A DNA stretch of 64,000 nt from Antedon bifida (taxonomy: Eukaryota; Echinodermata; Crinoidea; Comatulida; Antedonidae): assembly GCA_963402885.1 (NCBI GenBank), contig OY727096.1:29431820-29495819 (forward strand), written 5' to 3'. Position 1 is the first letter of the stretch, and each line of letters begins with the position of its first letter. A program made the position numbers and the translations under genes. The notes below the pieces were generated by a model. The model saw nothing but the letters and a program-made list of their open reading frames with translations. It was not told the origin of the DNA and made no database searches. Shown here piece by piece: positions 49,433 through 60,003 of this stretch.

Positions 49433-51734
49433 GTAGTATTATTATTAAAGCAAGTAGTAAAAAGTAGATTTTATGAGAGAGTGGAAGTAAAACTAAATTT
49501 AATTTTCATAAAATGTGTATCCCGTGTTAATAACGATTACAAATATAATTTTTCCGTTAATGCAACTCTGTTTTTTTTAATTATAATATTCACCCGATTC
49601 TGGAAGCTAGCAGATAGCGTCTAACTGACTACTGACAGAGACATCGTGTATTGCAATTAGGCCCTATTTAATACAGTTAGACTAGGCTAGATGATGTGCG
49701 CATGATCTCAGCATGGTCTCTTGAAGGTTGACCACAAAATACCAAAACACAATGAAATGACTGCTGTGTAGGCCTATATTATAGTCTACTTTAAAAAAAA
49801 AGTATTATAATTCGTTAAACATTATAGAATTAACCTGTATTATAACCATGTGTTATATACTTTATTCAGTAGTCAGTTTATTAATTATTTACTCTTGAAT
49901 CAAGTTTTGACATTTAAAAAAAAAGTTGTATTAAAATTAATTAATTTAATGCAAAATAAATGTTCCAAACATGTTTTCATAATTAACGTACGAAAATAGG
50001 TGTATTATGCAAAAGAAAAAATAAATACAAATCATCTACTAAAAGTTTGTCGCAATGTTCACTGCTCATGTTTGGTCTTAGTTAGGGGGGAAACAATACA
50101 CTGGGACACTTCCAGCAGGCCAACAGCAACCGGGTCGTATCCACAAAATGTTGGGATTCACGCTCCAGTAGAGGCCTACCCATTTAGCCTTCTTGCAATC
50201 AAATTATACGCATATAATTTAATATTATCTTTACAATTGAACACAGGTTTTGTTGGTGCTTAAACAACACTGTTTCAAAAGAGAGAACATGTGACATTAC
50301 TGTATTGTTACCAATTGAGACCTGTAGCGACACGCAGATTGTACATTTCTAAAACTACTGTGTTACTCATATATTAAACTTATTTAATCGTTTTATATAA
50401 AAAAAAAAAAGCTTCTCAAACTTGAATTTCTACCATTTTTTCCGTTTTGAACAAAATTGTTCGTTCTAATACCAAAGACTAGTGTTTTTGTAGACACATA
50501 TAGACTACACGTTAAAGAAATCTACCCTTAAGGAATTGATAATTATAATTACGGTATTATTACAATACGAGCTCCATATCTGAATCTGGTAGCTACTGTA
50601 AAAAATAATCATACACCATCATAATTATAGGCTATCACATACAGGTTGCATATGATACACAGTTGATCAACAATCAAGTTACTTACACCATCATGCAATG
50701 TCTTGATTCAAATGCAGGACAACACTTTCCAACACTGTTCAAATCTCAAAGATATACTTGTAAATGAAGTGAAAAACGTATTCCTTCTGTTTTTATAGTA
50801 CTGGTATTAAGTAATACAAAAGATTACTTTTTCGTCTAATATAATAGGTCAGACAGAGGTACAAATGATTAACCTGTCATACCCAAAAAAGGATTTAGGT
50901 ACTTAAATAATAACTGCAAAGTTGGTTATTCTATATACAGCATTGTTTAACACTTGAAACTTTGCCAACCTCTGGTTCAATTTTTTATCTATCTGTGGCT
51001 TAAGTTTGAACCACACAATAATCCATATTATAATAACCATAGAGAGAAAATAACTCCAATAATAATGGAAATTGTGTTATCACAGCTCATCTAACACTTT
51101 GTAAATCACTGCTATATTATTACTGTATCACTTTCATTAGAACACCAGAAAATAATTATTGTGATAATAATATATAATACGTGATTTTAATACATTACAT
51201 GATAAACATATTGCAGATTGCACCATTGAATGATTATGAGATTATGAGAACCCTGAATAGCCTGCTGATAAGAATAAGTATAGTAAAAGTACATAAAATA
51301 TAATATATGTTTTAACAGACAGGCATAATTTTAAGAACATGCCGCTCAAACAGGCCTAATTTCGTTACAAAAATATTAATCATATTATTTAAACATAAAC
51401 AATTTTGTAAATCTGTAAAAAAAAGATATGCATACAAAATGATAATGGAAAGCACACGGTTACCAAGTTTAAATGATGAGAATGGTGTAAACAAAAGTTG
51501 GTTAGGCTATATTTTATGGATAATAATTTTCTTTGTACATAAAAAATGTTAAAAAATGACAATAACAAATGCAAATGTTTATAAAAACAGGGAAAATTCT
51601 TGAAGCAAATGTTTAGGCCTATAAAAGAAATTGAATTAATTAAAATTTATACCCAATCTGGGTAAATTCAGTTTTTTGAATTATTAGTTATTATTCTCTC
51701 TCTCTCTCCTATTATTTTCTTAAACAAGACCAAG

Positions 51735-53200
51735 ATATAAAGTTAACAATTATTGTAAAATTAATCATAACATTTTCTTTTTAATCTTTAGAATCACAAC
51801 ATGATATCAATAAAAATGGAGGAGGCAATGAATTTTCTACATGTCCACCTCCCTAAGATTACATCTTTGTCTGAGTAGGCCTAATAATTAATTATTTTAT
51901 TTATTTTTACTATTAGGAAATCTTCTATTCTCGATGTCGGAATTACAAAATATATTTTATAGGCTAAAAGCATATCAGGTATAGTATAGCACTTGTTTTA
52001 CTTTATTATGGCCCTGTTTTTTTTTATTACATATACTAGAAATATATATATTGTTCTGTAAAAAACAAAAGGGATACATAGAATATAAATTGATATGGAT
52101 GGACTTATACAGTAGTACTGATGTCCCTTTAAATATTTTTTTCATAATTTGATTTAAAATTTAAATAATTAGACTGTAAAGTTGCTGTAGATTATTCCAT
52201 ACATAGTAGATATAATTATATTATTGTTGTAATTGTGTAAATCGCTGAAATTGTGATTTCATACGACATATATATATATAGGCCTATATGATATATTGAA
52301 ACGTGGCAGCTATATATAGGCCCGCCACGTATCGCCTAAAATTTACAATGTTAAACTTATTATACAATACTGTACTTAGTATTGTATTTTCAGGGATAGC
52401 CACTCCACAATATTTTTGCTTTTCTTATATATCTATATTATCTTGTACTAACAAATGTTATTGTTAAAACTGAAATTATATAAACACATATTAGGCCTAT
52501 GGCAATTTAAAAAAATGTACACATACTCCAATCTTCTGTCGTCTAAAAATCGAAGTAATTCATGTCTCGGGTCTATTCTACAGTCGCAGCAGATTGACTT
52601 CTTTATCAGTTTTTTCATTGCTAATACGTTTACACTAGGCCTATACCACGGAATTAATTAAATAATTCATATATATGTTTTTAACCTACAAAACCGCAGT
52701 GCACAGGTGTAATTGTTGCGTTGTTTATTTATTTTGATCTTAAAAACTACAACATAAATACAAAATATTTTTTAGGTAAATCATTATTCTCATTTCAACA
52801 AACCACGTAAAACAGCAACACATTTTCAATATCATTTCCAAGTTCTATATATTGTTATATTTCTATAATAATTTTGAAATAACTTTGAAAACCAATAGTA
52901 CAAATAATCAATACAATTTACTTCAATCCTCTATTTTTTAGCAGTTCTATCATAGAGAAATAAGAAAGGTATTTTTAGCTATCGCCGAAAAAATCATGCA
53001 TATTATAAAGTATGTGGCTGTCATTTTAAACTAGGAATTGCAATATTATTTTATAATAGGTCTAACAATACATTAACAAGCTGCAATTGCACATACAACT
53101 AAACAAGATAACCAGCGTAATATATATCTATTATGATTTATTAGGGGAAAAAAGACTTACTGTGTGTTATATGTCTCTAGGCCCTATATATTATATGAAC
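51735..53200. repeat. Segmental duplication, copy 1
   Basis: Two blocks, 51738-52185 and 52965-53200, recur in the same order at 54168-54604 and 55278-55560. Shared words include AACAATTATTGTAAAATTAA, TTGATATGGATGGACTTA, AGCTGCCATTTTAAAC-like text and TACATTAACAAGCTGCA. The middle parts differ. Confidence 0.85.
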
Positions 53201-53232
53201 ACATTTCTATGATACAAAAGTAATGATTTCAT

Positions 53233-53259
53233 CATGGAGAAATAAGTATAGTCTCCGTG
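53233..53259. mobile_element. 27-bp palindromic micro-insertion with 7-bp duplication
   Basis: It starts CATGGAGAAATAAGT and ends GTCTCCGTG. ATTTCAT flanks it exactly on both sides (53226-53232 and 53260-53266). Confidence 0.75.
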
Positions 53260-54603
53260 ATTTCATTTAACAGAAAAGAACAGCTATAAGAACAAAATTA
53301 ACAATAGCATTTTTATTCGTACATATTGTTACAAATTTCAATATTATTTTAATATTGTACATAGTCTATTTTTGTAATTCTTAATTGTAAGTTGGAGAGA
53401 AACGCCCTAAATTTTAAAAATCTATAGATTTTATAACAACTTATACTTTTATATATGAATATGATACACACATGCCTACTGAACGGGAAAATCGGCAACG
53501 TGACATCCACGTGCATGTATTATTGGGGTCAAAGTTGTTTTTCAATTTTCACCATAAAAATTTACAGACATTGTTAGACCTTATTCGATACGGTAACTGA
53601 TTCCAAATGGGAATAATCCTTTTAAAATATGATAATTTATGAAATTCAGTTTTGTAGAAGGGGTTTCTACTTTTTATAAGCTGTGCTTCAGAGATTCACC
53701 CTTTCCATTCTTTTGTTTTGTAATGATTATTTATGATTTTGTGAATGGAAATAAAGAAACGAACAAACAAACACTTAGGCCTATCGGACATAAGAACATA
53801 CTGGTCAGATGCAGTTCTTGTAAAAAGGTTACATAATTATCAATTTGAATATCGTAATGGCCATATTTGCACCTACTACTTACTGAGTAGGCCTACGATA
53901 TGAAGCATTCTTATCTTAGAATACTAATATTTTGTCATTTTATGTATTTTGGACGAAATAATAATATTGTATTATTTTATGAATATTAAGAATATTCTAA
54001 TCTAATTATATGCAAATTGAAATGTGTTGATATACATTACATATTAATTTAGTTACTTGTAGTGCGCTTCCTTAAACTGAATTATTTTTCAAAGTAATAC
54101 AGGTATTACATGTATTTATACTTTCAATACTTTCAAAAACCAATAAGAATTAAGTTTTTTAATTAAGAAGTTAACAATTATTGTAAAATTAATCATAACA
54201 TTTTCTTTTTAATCTTTAGAATCACAACATCATATTAATATTATAAAATTGAGGAGGCAATGAATGTACACCTCCCTAAGATTATATTATTGATTATATC
54301 TTTGTATGATTAGGCCTAATAATTTATTATTTTTACTATTAGGAAATCTTCTATTCTCCATGTTGGAATTACAAAATATATTTTATAGGCTAAAACCATA
54401 TCAGGTATAGTATAGCACTTGTTTTACATTATTATGGCCCTGGTTTTTTGTATTACTAGAAATATATACATTGTTCTATAAAAAACAAAAGGGATACATA
54501 GAATATAAATTGATATGGATGGACTTACACAGTGCTGGTGTCCCTTTAAATATTTTTGTTTATAATTTGATTTAAAATTTAAATAATTAGACTGTAACGT
54601 TGC

Positions 54604-54645
54604 TTTTTTTATCTTTCGTGAGAGTAACCCACCTTTATTGTCTCT
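54604..54645 (-). mobile_element. LINE 3' end (reverse strand)
   Basis: On the - strand, AATAAAGGTGGGTTACTCTC then ACGAAAGATAAAAAAA. It has the stem-loop and A-tail of the family and abuts the breakpoint against duplication copy 1. Confidence 0.7.
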
Positions 54646-55438
54646 TTTTAAATATATATATCCATTTTATCATCATACAATAATAATATATCGGTATAAA
54701 ATGTTTGAACCAGTCCATATATAAATATACAGTATGCATTATGGTACTGAGTACTTTCATAGTATATATTTTACAACATTTTAAAGCTTGTTTTAAAATT
54801 ATTCTATGGCCTAAACAACAATATCAATATAGTCCATCAATATCTAGTGATAGCCGACAACTGATATACTGAAAATCAATATATATGTATATTTAGGTGG
54901 TTTTAAAAAAAAATTATTATTAAAACATTTTGAAGTTATATATAGTATAACCTTCACATGTCTCTCTACAAATAGAAGAACCATATGAGCATTAATTGAA
55001 TAGCATGAATTATAATAGGACAATGTGGTATTTTCCTTTACATTAACTTATTTTTTTTTTATTTTATGATTATCAGATGACTGCTAAACACTCTACGCAT
55101 AATGTATCACTATAGTTGTTTATACACAATTATTTGCTTTACATATTCGAGATAATATATTGTATCTTCTGCCATCTTTTCCTTCCATTTACTTTATCAA
55201 TATAATGTCACCTTTTATTCGTAATGTAATACTGTATTTAAAAGAGTTCCATAGAGATATGGACTTATGCAACTCATAGAGAAATAAGAATGTTTAAAAG
55301 GTATTTTTAGCTGTCGCCAAAAAAATGCATGCATATTATAGGCCTAAAGTATGGTTATAGCTGCCATTTTAAACTAGGAATTGCAATATTGTATATAGGC
55401 CTAACAATACATTAACAAGCTGCACTTGTACATACAAC

Positions 55439-55472
55439 CATGGAGAAATAAGTTAGGACTTATTTCTCCATG
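55439..55472. mobile_element. 34-bp palindromic micro-insertion with 7-bp duplication and empty site
   Basis: CATGGAGAAATAAGT, TAGG, then ACTTATTTCTCCATG: perfect 15-bp inverted arms. ATACAAC flanks it on both sides (55432-55438 and 55473-55479). Duplication copy 1 has a single ATACAAC at 53093-53099 and nothing inserted. Confidence 0.85.
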
Positions 55473-56104
55473 ATACAACTAAACAAGATAACCAGCTGTG
55501 TACTATAGAGCTAGTATGATTTATTCGAAAAAAAATATTTACTGTGTGTTATAATTATGTATCTAATTTATAGGTCCATGGTTAGTCAAGCCTAAAAAGG
55601 GGAATACCCGTTACTATCAAATTGAAACGACAACAATGTTCTCTTTATTATTTTGTTCTGTCGCGCTCTGTTAATTATGCCTAAATATCTCTAACATTGT
55701 GTTTTTCAAAAGCTGAATTTTGATTTATTCTGTAACCTTCAAAACGTAGGCTTAGCAAAACCATAATCATAGTATTTTCAAAGTGTTGGTCATTGGGTGA
55801 ACTCCCTTGATCTTCAAATCCTAATTTTTGCGACAAAAATCATGTCTATACAGTACATGCTGTAGAAGCTGAGATATGAGCAGAAATCTGTTTTTTGAAA
55901 AACAACCATTTTGATTTTCAAAGTGGTTGCCATTCGGTAAACTTCAAATTGTAATTAGAGTCCTTGGCCCTCAAAACATATACTTTGTCACCAAAATCAC
56001 TTTCATATAATATGATGTAGGAGATATGAGCAAAAACCTGTATTTTATTGCGGCTATTTAAAAAATCCAAAAGGGCGGCTTTCCCATGACATATGACCTG
56101 GAAC

Positions 56105-57120
56105 TTTTTTTTTGTCTTATGTGGGTTCATCCCACTTTTATTTCATTTCATATAAATATAGTAATGTAATATATAGTTTTTCTAACATTGACACAACAGA
56201 CACAGATACATTACATTTTAAACGGTTCTGTGTATATGCATGGACATAATTGTAGATTAGATAATTATAGGTCCATGATATTTGTAGTCACACACATATC
56301 ATACATAATTTTTATACTTTTTTTTTACTTTCTTAACATTTTTTTCTAATGTGGCTATTACCCATTTTCATTTATCAAATGTTTTTTTTGTAATAATAAT
56401 TAACAACAACTACAAATGTTCTTATCCTTCATCATTGTTTTTTTTTTTATTATCTATCTATAAAAAGCTTTTCACATTTTTTTTTCATATCATCTAATAA
56501 TAATATATAATATATATTTATATTTGATTTAGTTTAATTTACAAACAAGCAAAAAAAAAAATACCCCTACAGAAGTAGAACTTTATAAAACATAATAGAT
56601 CATTCGTTGTATCTCTTTAACAGTCTCTTCTCATACAGTACATGTAATCTGATTGAGCAAAAGTATATATATACATAGAATATTTACATATTTCTTATCT
56701 TTTTTCAGAATTAAACAATTTTAGGAGATTGATTTTTTTTTCTTTTTCCAACTGAATATCTTTACTTTATAAATACAGAATGCTCATAAAGTGTATAATT
56801 TAGTAACGTAATTGTTAACAGTTTCAAATAAAAGATACAACCTGAGATCTGAAATCTACCATTGTTAGACGACCTTGACTGTAATTGGCACGCATGGTTT
56901 TTCTTTTTATTTTGTCCTTCTTAGTTTCCCAAATGAATTTATAAATTACTTTTTCCACCTCTTTTATTACTTTTTATGGTACTATAAAATGCTGGAATTG
57001 TATATAATTTTTGAGAGCGCTAATGTTTTACAATAGTAATTCTTCCAAAAAAGGTGAGGTGTCGTTTCTCCCATGTTTTTATTTTCTAATGCATCAACTT
57101 TTTCTAACAATGATAACAAT
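56105..57120 (-). mobile_element. Decayed LINE 3' fragment (L1/Tx1-like)
   Basis: On the - strand, 56840-56970 reads KFIWETKKDKIKRK and SQGRLTMVDF, the conserved region after the RT in L1-type ORF2. Just upstream (about 57000-57065) HLTFFGRITIVK continues the match in another frame. The 3' end at 56105-56150 has the GTGGG/CCCAC stem and an A-tail. It has frameshifts and stops and is dead. Confidence 0.7.
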
Positions 57121-57239
57121 ATTTCGTTTCGTATGTCCAACATAGATATCTAATATCAGAATCGGTGTGGATGTCCATGAAATGTTACCATCCATGACTC
57201 AATAATTTATCTAGATTGCTGTATTAAATAAATTGAAAA

Positions 57240-57603
57240 GAGGGGTGGGGTTTTAGAACTAAGTTGTTTTAACAATTGATTTTATTTAATACACTTTTAC
57301 TAATTTTGTTTGTTTCTTTTGCCTTCATTTGTGGAAAGTAATTATTTATGTATTGATTATACTTGGTAGGGATGGGAGTGTGGTGGGGCGGGGGAAAGGG
57401 TTGATAGTTGTTTTAGTTATGTTATGTTAATCATTGGTTTTTGTTTTTATCTTCTGTTCTTTGCCATTATACTTTTCTGTATGTAAAATAATTATTATTA
57501 TTTTTTTGTATTTTATATGTTATATTTTATATTTGTTATTTTGGGGCTATAAGTGTGCCAAGGATCTAAAGGTGTAAATCCGAATAAATAAATAAAAAAA
57601 AGT
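57240..57603 (+). mobile_element. Probable LINE-like 3' UTR with AATA tail
   Basis: A G-rich patch (GGTGGGGCGGGGGAAAGGG, 57381-57399) is followed by TGTGCCAAGGATCTAAAGG and a tail of AATAAATAAATAAAAAAAA at 57584-57602. This suggests a retroposed 3' end, but there is no coding part to confirm it. Confidence 0.35.
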
Positions 57604-58825
57604 GATGCTTGTGATTTTACAGTATGTTAAGTTGCTTAGGAAAATGAAGCTATTTGCGTGAGTGGGTAAAAGCGTTGCTGACTGTACCTCAATGGATTCC
57701 TGGTTAAGTCCTCTTAGAATACCGGTAGTTCTAAATGGGCTTTCGGCCTTAAAAGCTTTTCATTGTGAACATTGTAAACAACGGCCCTGTGAATTATTTT
57801 ATTATTAGTACACTTTTGGTTGAGTAATCACGATAAGTTTTAATTTCCGTGTTTTTTAAAGTTTTAATCACAACTATACAACATAAACATAATATTACTA
57901 AATATTTATCTTATTTAATCTTTTTTTATGAAAAATATTCTCCAAGAATAGGCTAGATTTTGATATGTATTCTCACAAAACTTGAATCTTTGACATTTGT
58001 TTCTGTTTGAACTAAATTGTTCGTTAAAATACCAAACATAGTGAAGGTACCTAGAAAATAGTTATTAGTGAATTCTAGCCTATATGTTACAATAATATAG
58101 AAAATTTATCAAAATCAAGGTACTTATATACCATAACTATACCAAATGTCTTATTATTCAGATGGACAACATCACTATCCTTCAGGTGGAAAAATACGTG
58201 TAGGCCTAAATGAAATTGCCAACAAATGTGTGACCTTGCTTTTGCAAGAGTACGATGTTCAAGGAAGTGAACAAAAGATTGTAAAATATAATTGTGAATC
58301 TTTGACTGTTTAAACCATTTGCCATTTTACAATCAGTACTACCATTTAAATGCTAAAAAATGTGTGATTTTTTGTCCGTTTTTTAATGTTCGTTGACGCG
58401 CGTTGTGAAGTGACGATTTTAATAGGTATATTATATTATTGCATCATCCACGACATGTGTATACCACGCACACATGAACGTTTAAATGGATCTATTTTGT
58501 TTTAGAAATGGTTAAACCTTTAAAAAAAAAGAATTAGAATTCAAGTATTTTTTGATATTTTTATATCTATATGTTTAGACCTATAAGTTTTTATATTTGT
58601 ATAGGATCATTTTAGCTATTTTCATACATTAACTGTTTGTGCTTTTACAGTATAATAGTATACGGTACTATTTTTAGGCCTATAATATCATTGTTCTCTG
58701 GTATTTTGTTTGCTTGTCACCCGCCTTGACGACTAGTTTATATAGTATTGGTTGAGTAATTACGATAAGCTATGATTTCTGTAACACGTGCTTTTTAGTC
58801 TACTACAGTTTCAATCACAACTCTG

Positions 58826-59952
58826 TTGAATTTAACCATTTATTTTGTAATTTTGTAAGCGAAAACATTAATTTTTCCATTTTTTTCTACTGAAATGATT
58901 AACTTTATTAAAGCTACAAAATAATCTATTCAAATTCTGATTTTATTAATCTTTATTTTTCATGTTTTTGGGGGACAATACATCTCTAAATGGTCTTACG
59001 ACTACAGATAATTTGTCTCTGTAAAATCCCTGTAATGTAAATACATTTATATTGCAGATTAAATGTGTGAATGTGAACTAAAAACTTTTAAAGAATAATA
59101 ATAATAATAGCTCATTCTTATATAGCGCATATAAGCAACCTCCCAATGCGCTGAAGATTATTACCCCAGTAATTTTTGGATCAAACACGTATGAAAATAT
59201 ACTCCCATAATAATACAGCTAATAATCAGCGAAAAGTTTTGTCTTGATCTAACAGGTATTTATAAACCTGGGTGGAGAGAGGCAAATGCAAGTCTTGCCT
59301 AAAGATACAAGCAATGTGGATTTGAACCATTTAGTTATCCACTTTGACCAAAAATTGGATGGAAAAAAAAAGGATTTACCTAAAAAACTGTAATTTAAAG
59401 CAAAAAATAGTCAAATTGGCTGCCAGCCAATGGGTTTTTGGTTGAATTTAACCATTTATTTTGTAATTTTGTAAGCGAAAACATTAATTTTTCCATTTTT
59501 TCTACTGAAATGATTAACTTTATTAAAGCTACAAAATAATCTATTCAAAGTCTGATTTTATTAATCTTTATTTTTCATGTTTTTGGGGGACAATACATCT
59601 CTAAATGGTCTTACGACTACAGATAATTTGTCTCTGTAAAATCCCTGTAATGTAAATATATTTATATTGCAGATTAAATGTGTGAATGTGAACTAAAAAC
59701 GTTTAAAGAATAATAATAATAATAATAATAGCTCATTCTTATATAGCGCATATAAGCAACCTCCCAATGCGCTGAACATTATTACCCCAGTAATTTTTGG
59801 ATCAAACACGTATGAAAATATACTCCCATATATACTCCCAGCTAATAATCAGCGAAAAGTTTTGTCTTGATCTAACAGGTATTTATAAACCTGGGTGGAG
59901 AGAGGCAAATGCAAGTCTTGCCTAAAGATACAAGCAATGTGGATTTGAACCA
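58826..59952. repeat. Tandem duplication, 615-bp period, including MITE and SINE
   Basis: 58826-59331 and 59441-59952 are nearly identical. Both contain the right half of the GTCCCC MITE, GTCTTACGACTACAGATAAT and most of a SINE. The second unit alone keeps the SINE's tRNA head. Confidence 0.9.
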
Positions 59953-60003
59953 CGATCTCACGATCAGTAATCCAAAGTCCAACACATTGCGCCACACGCC
60001 CTC
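59709..60003 (-). mobile_element. tRNA-derived SINE with L2/CR1-like tail
   Basis: Reading on the - strand from 60003: the head GAGGGCGTGTGGCGCAATGT contains an A-box, and GTGGTTCAAATCC is the B-box. The body has CCACCCAGGTTTATAAATAC. The tail GCGCTATATAAGAATGAGC then (ATT)n is the type shared with L2/CR1 LINEs. A headless copy is at 59093-59331. Confidence 0.85.

Larger units (their letters stand above)
46331..51730. other. Gene-free AT-rich stretch
   Basis: I see no splice-consistent exons. It contains a T-run (46857-46873), one GTCCCC-family MITE, an AAAT microsatellite (48383-48400), a micro-palindrome (49407-49432) and scattered TAGGCCTA words. Short open frames here, for example 50000-50263, match nothing I know. 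Confidence 0.5.
54168..55560. repeat. Segmental duplication, copy 2
   Basis: This is the partner of 51735-53200. It carries a LINE 3' end inserted at about 54604 and a 34-bp palindromic insertion at 55439, both absent from copy 1. Confidence 0.85.

Noticed and set aside
50000..50263. 87-codon open frame on the + strand
   Set aside because: No recognisable domain, no splice context, composition like surrounding AT-rich DNA, and it contains a TAGGCCTA word. Probably chance.
59941..60003. Possible tRNA gene on the - strand
   Set aside because: A- and B-boxes are present, but the acceptor and anticodon stems do not fold and the sequence continues into a SINE body and tail.
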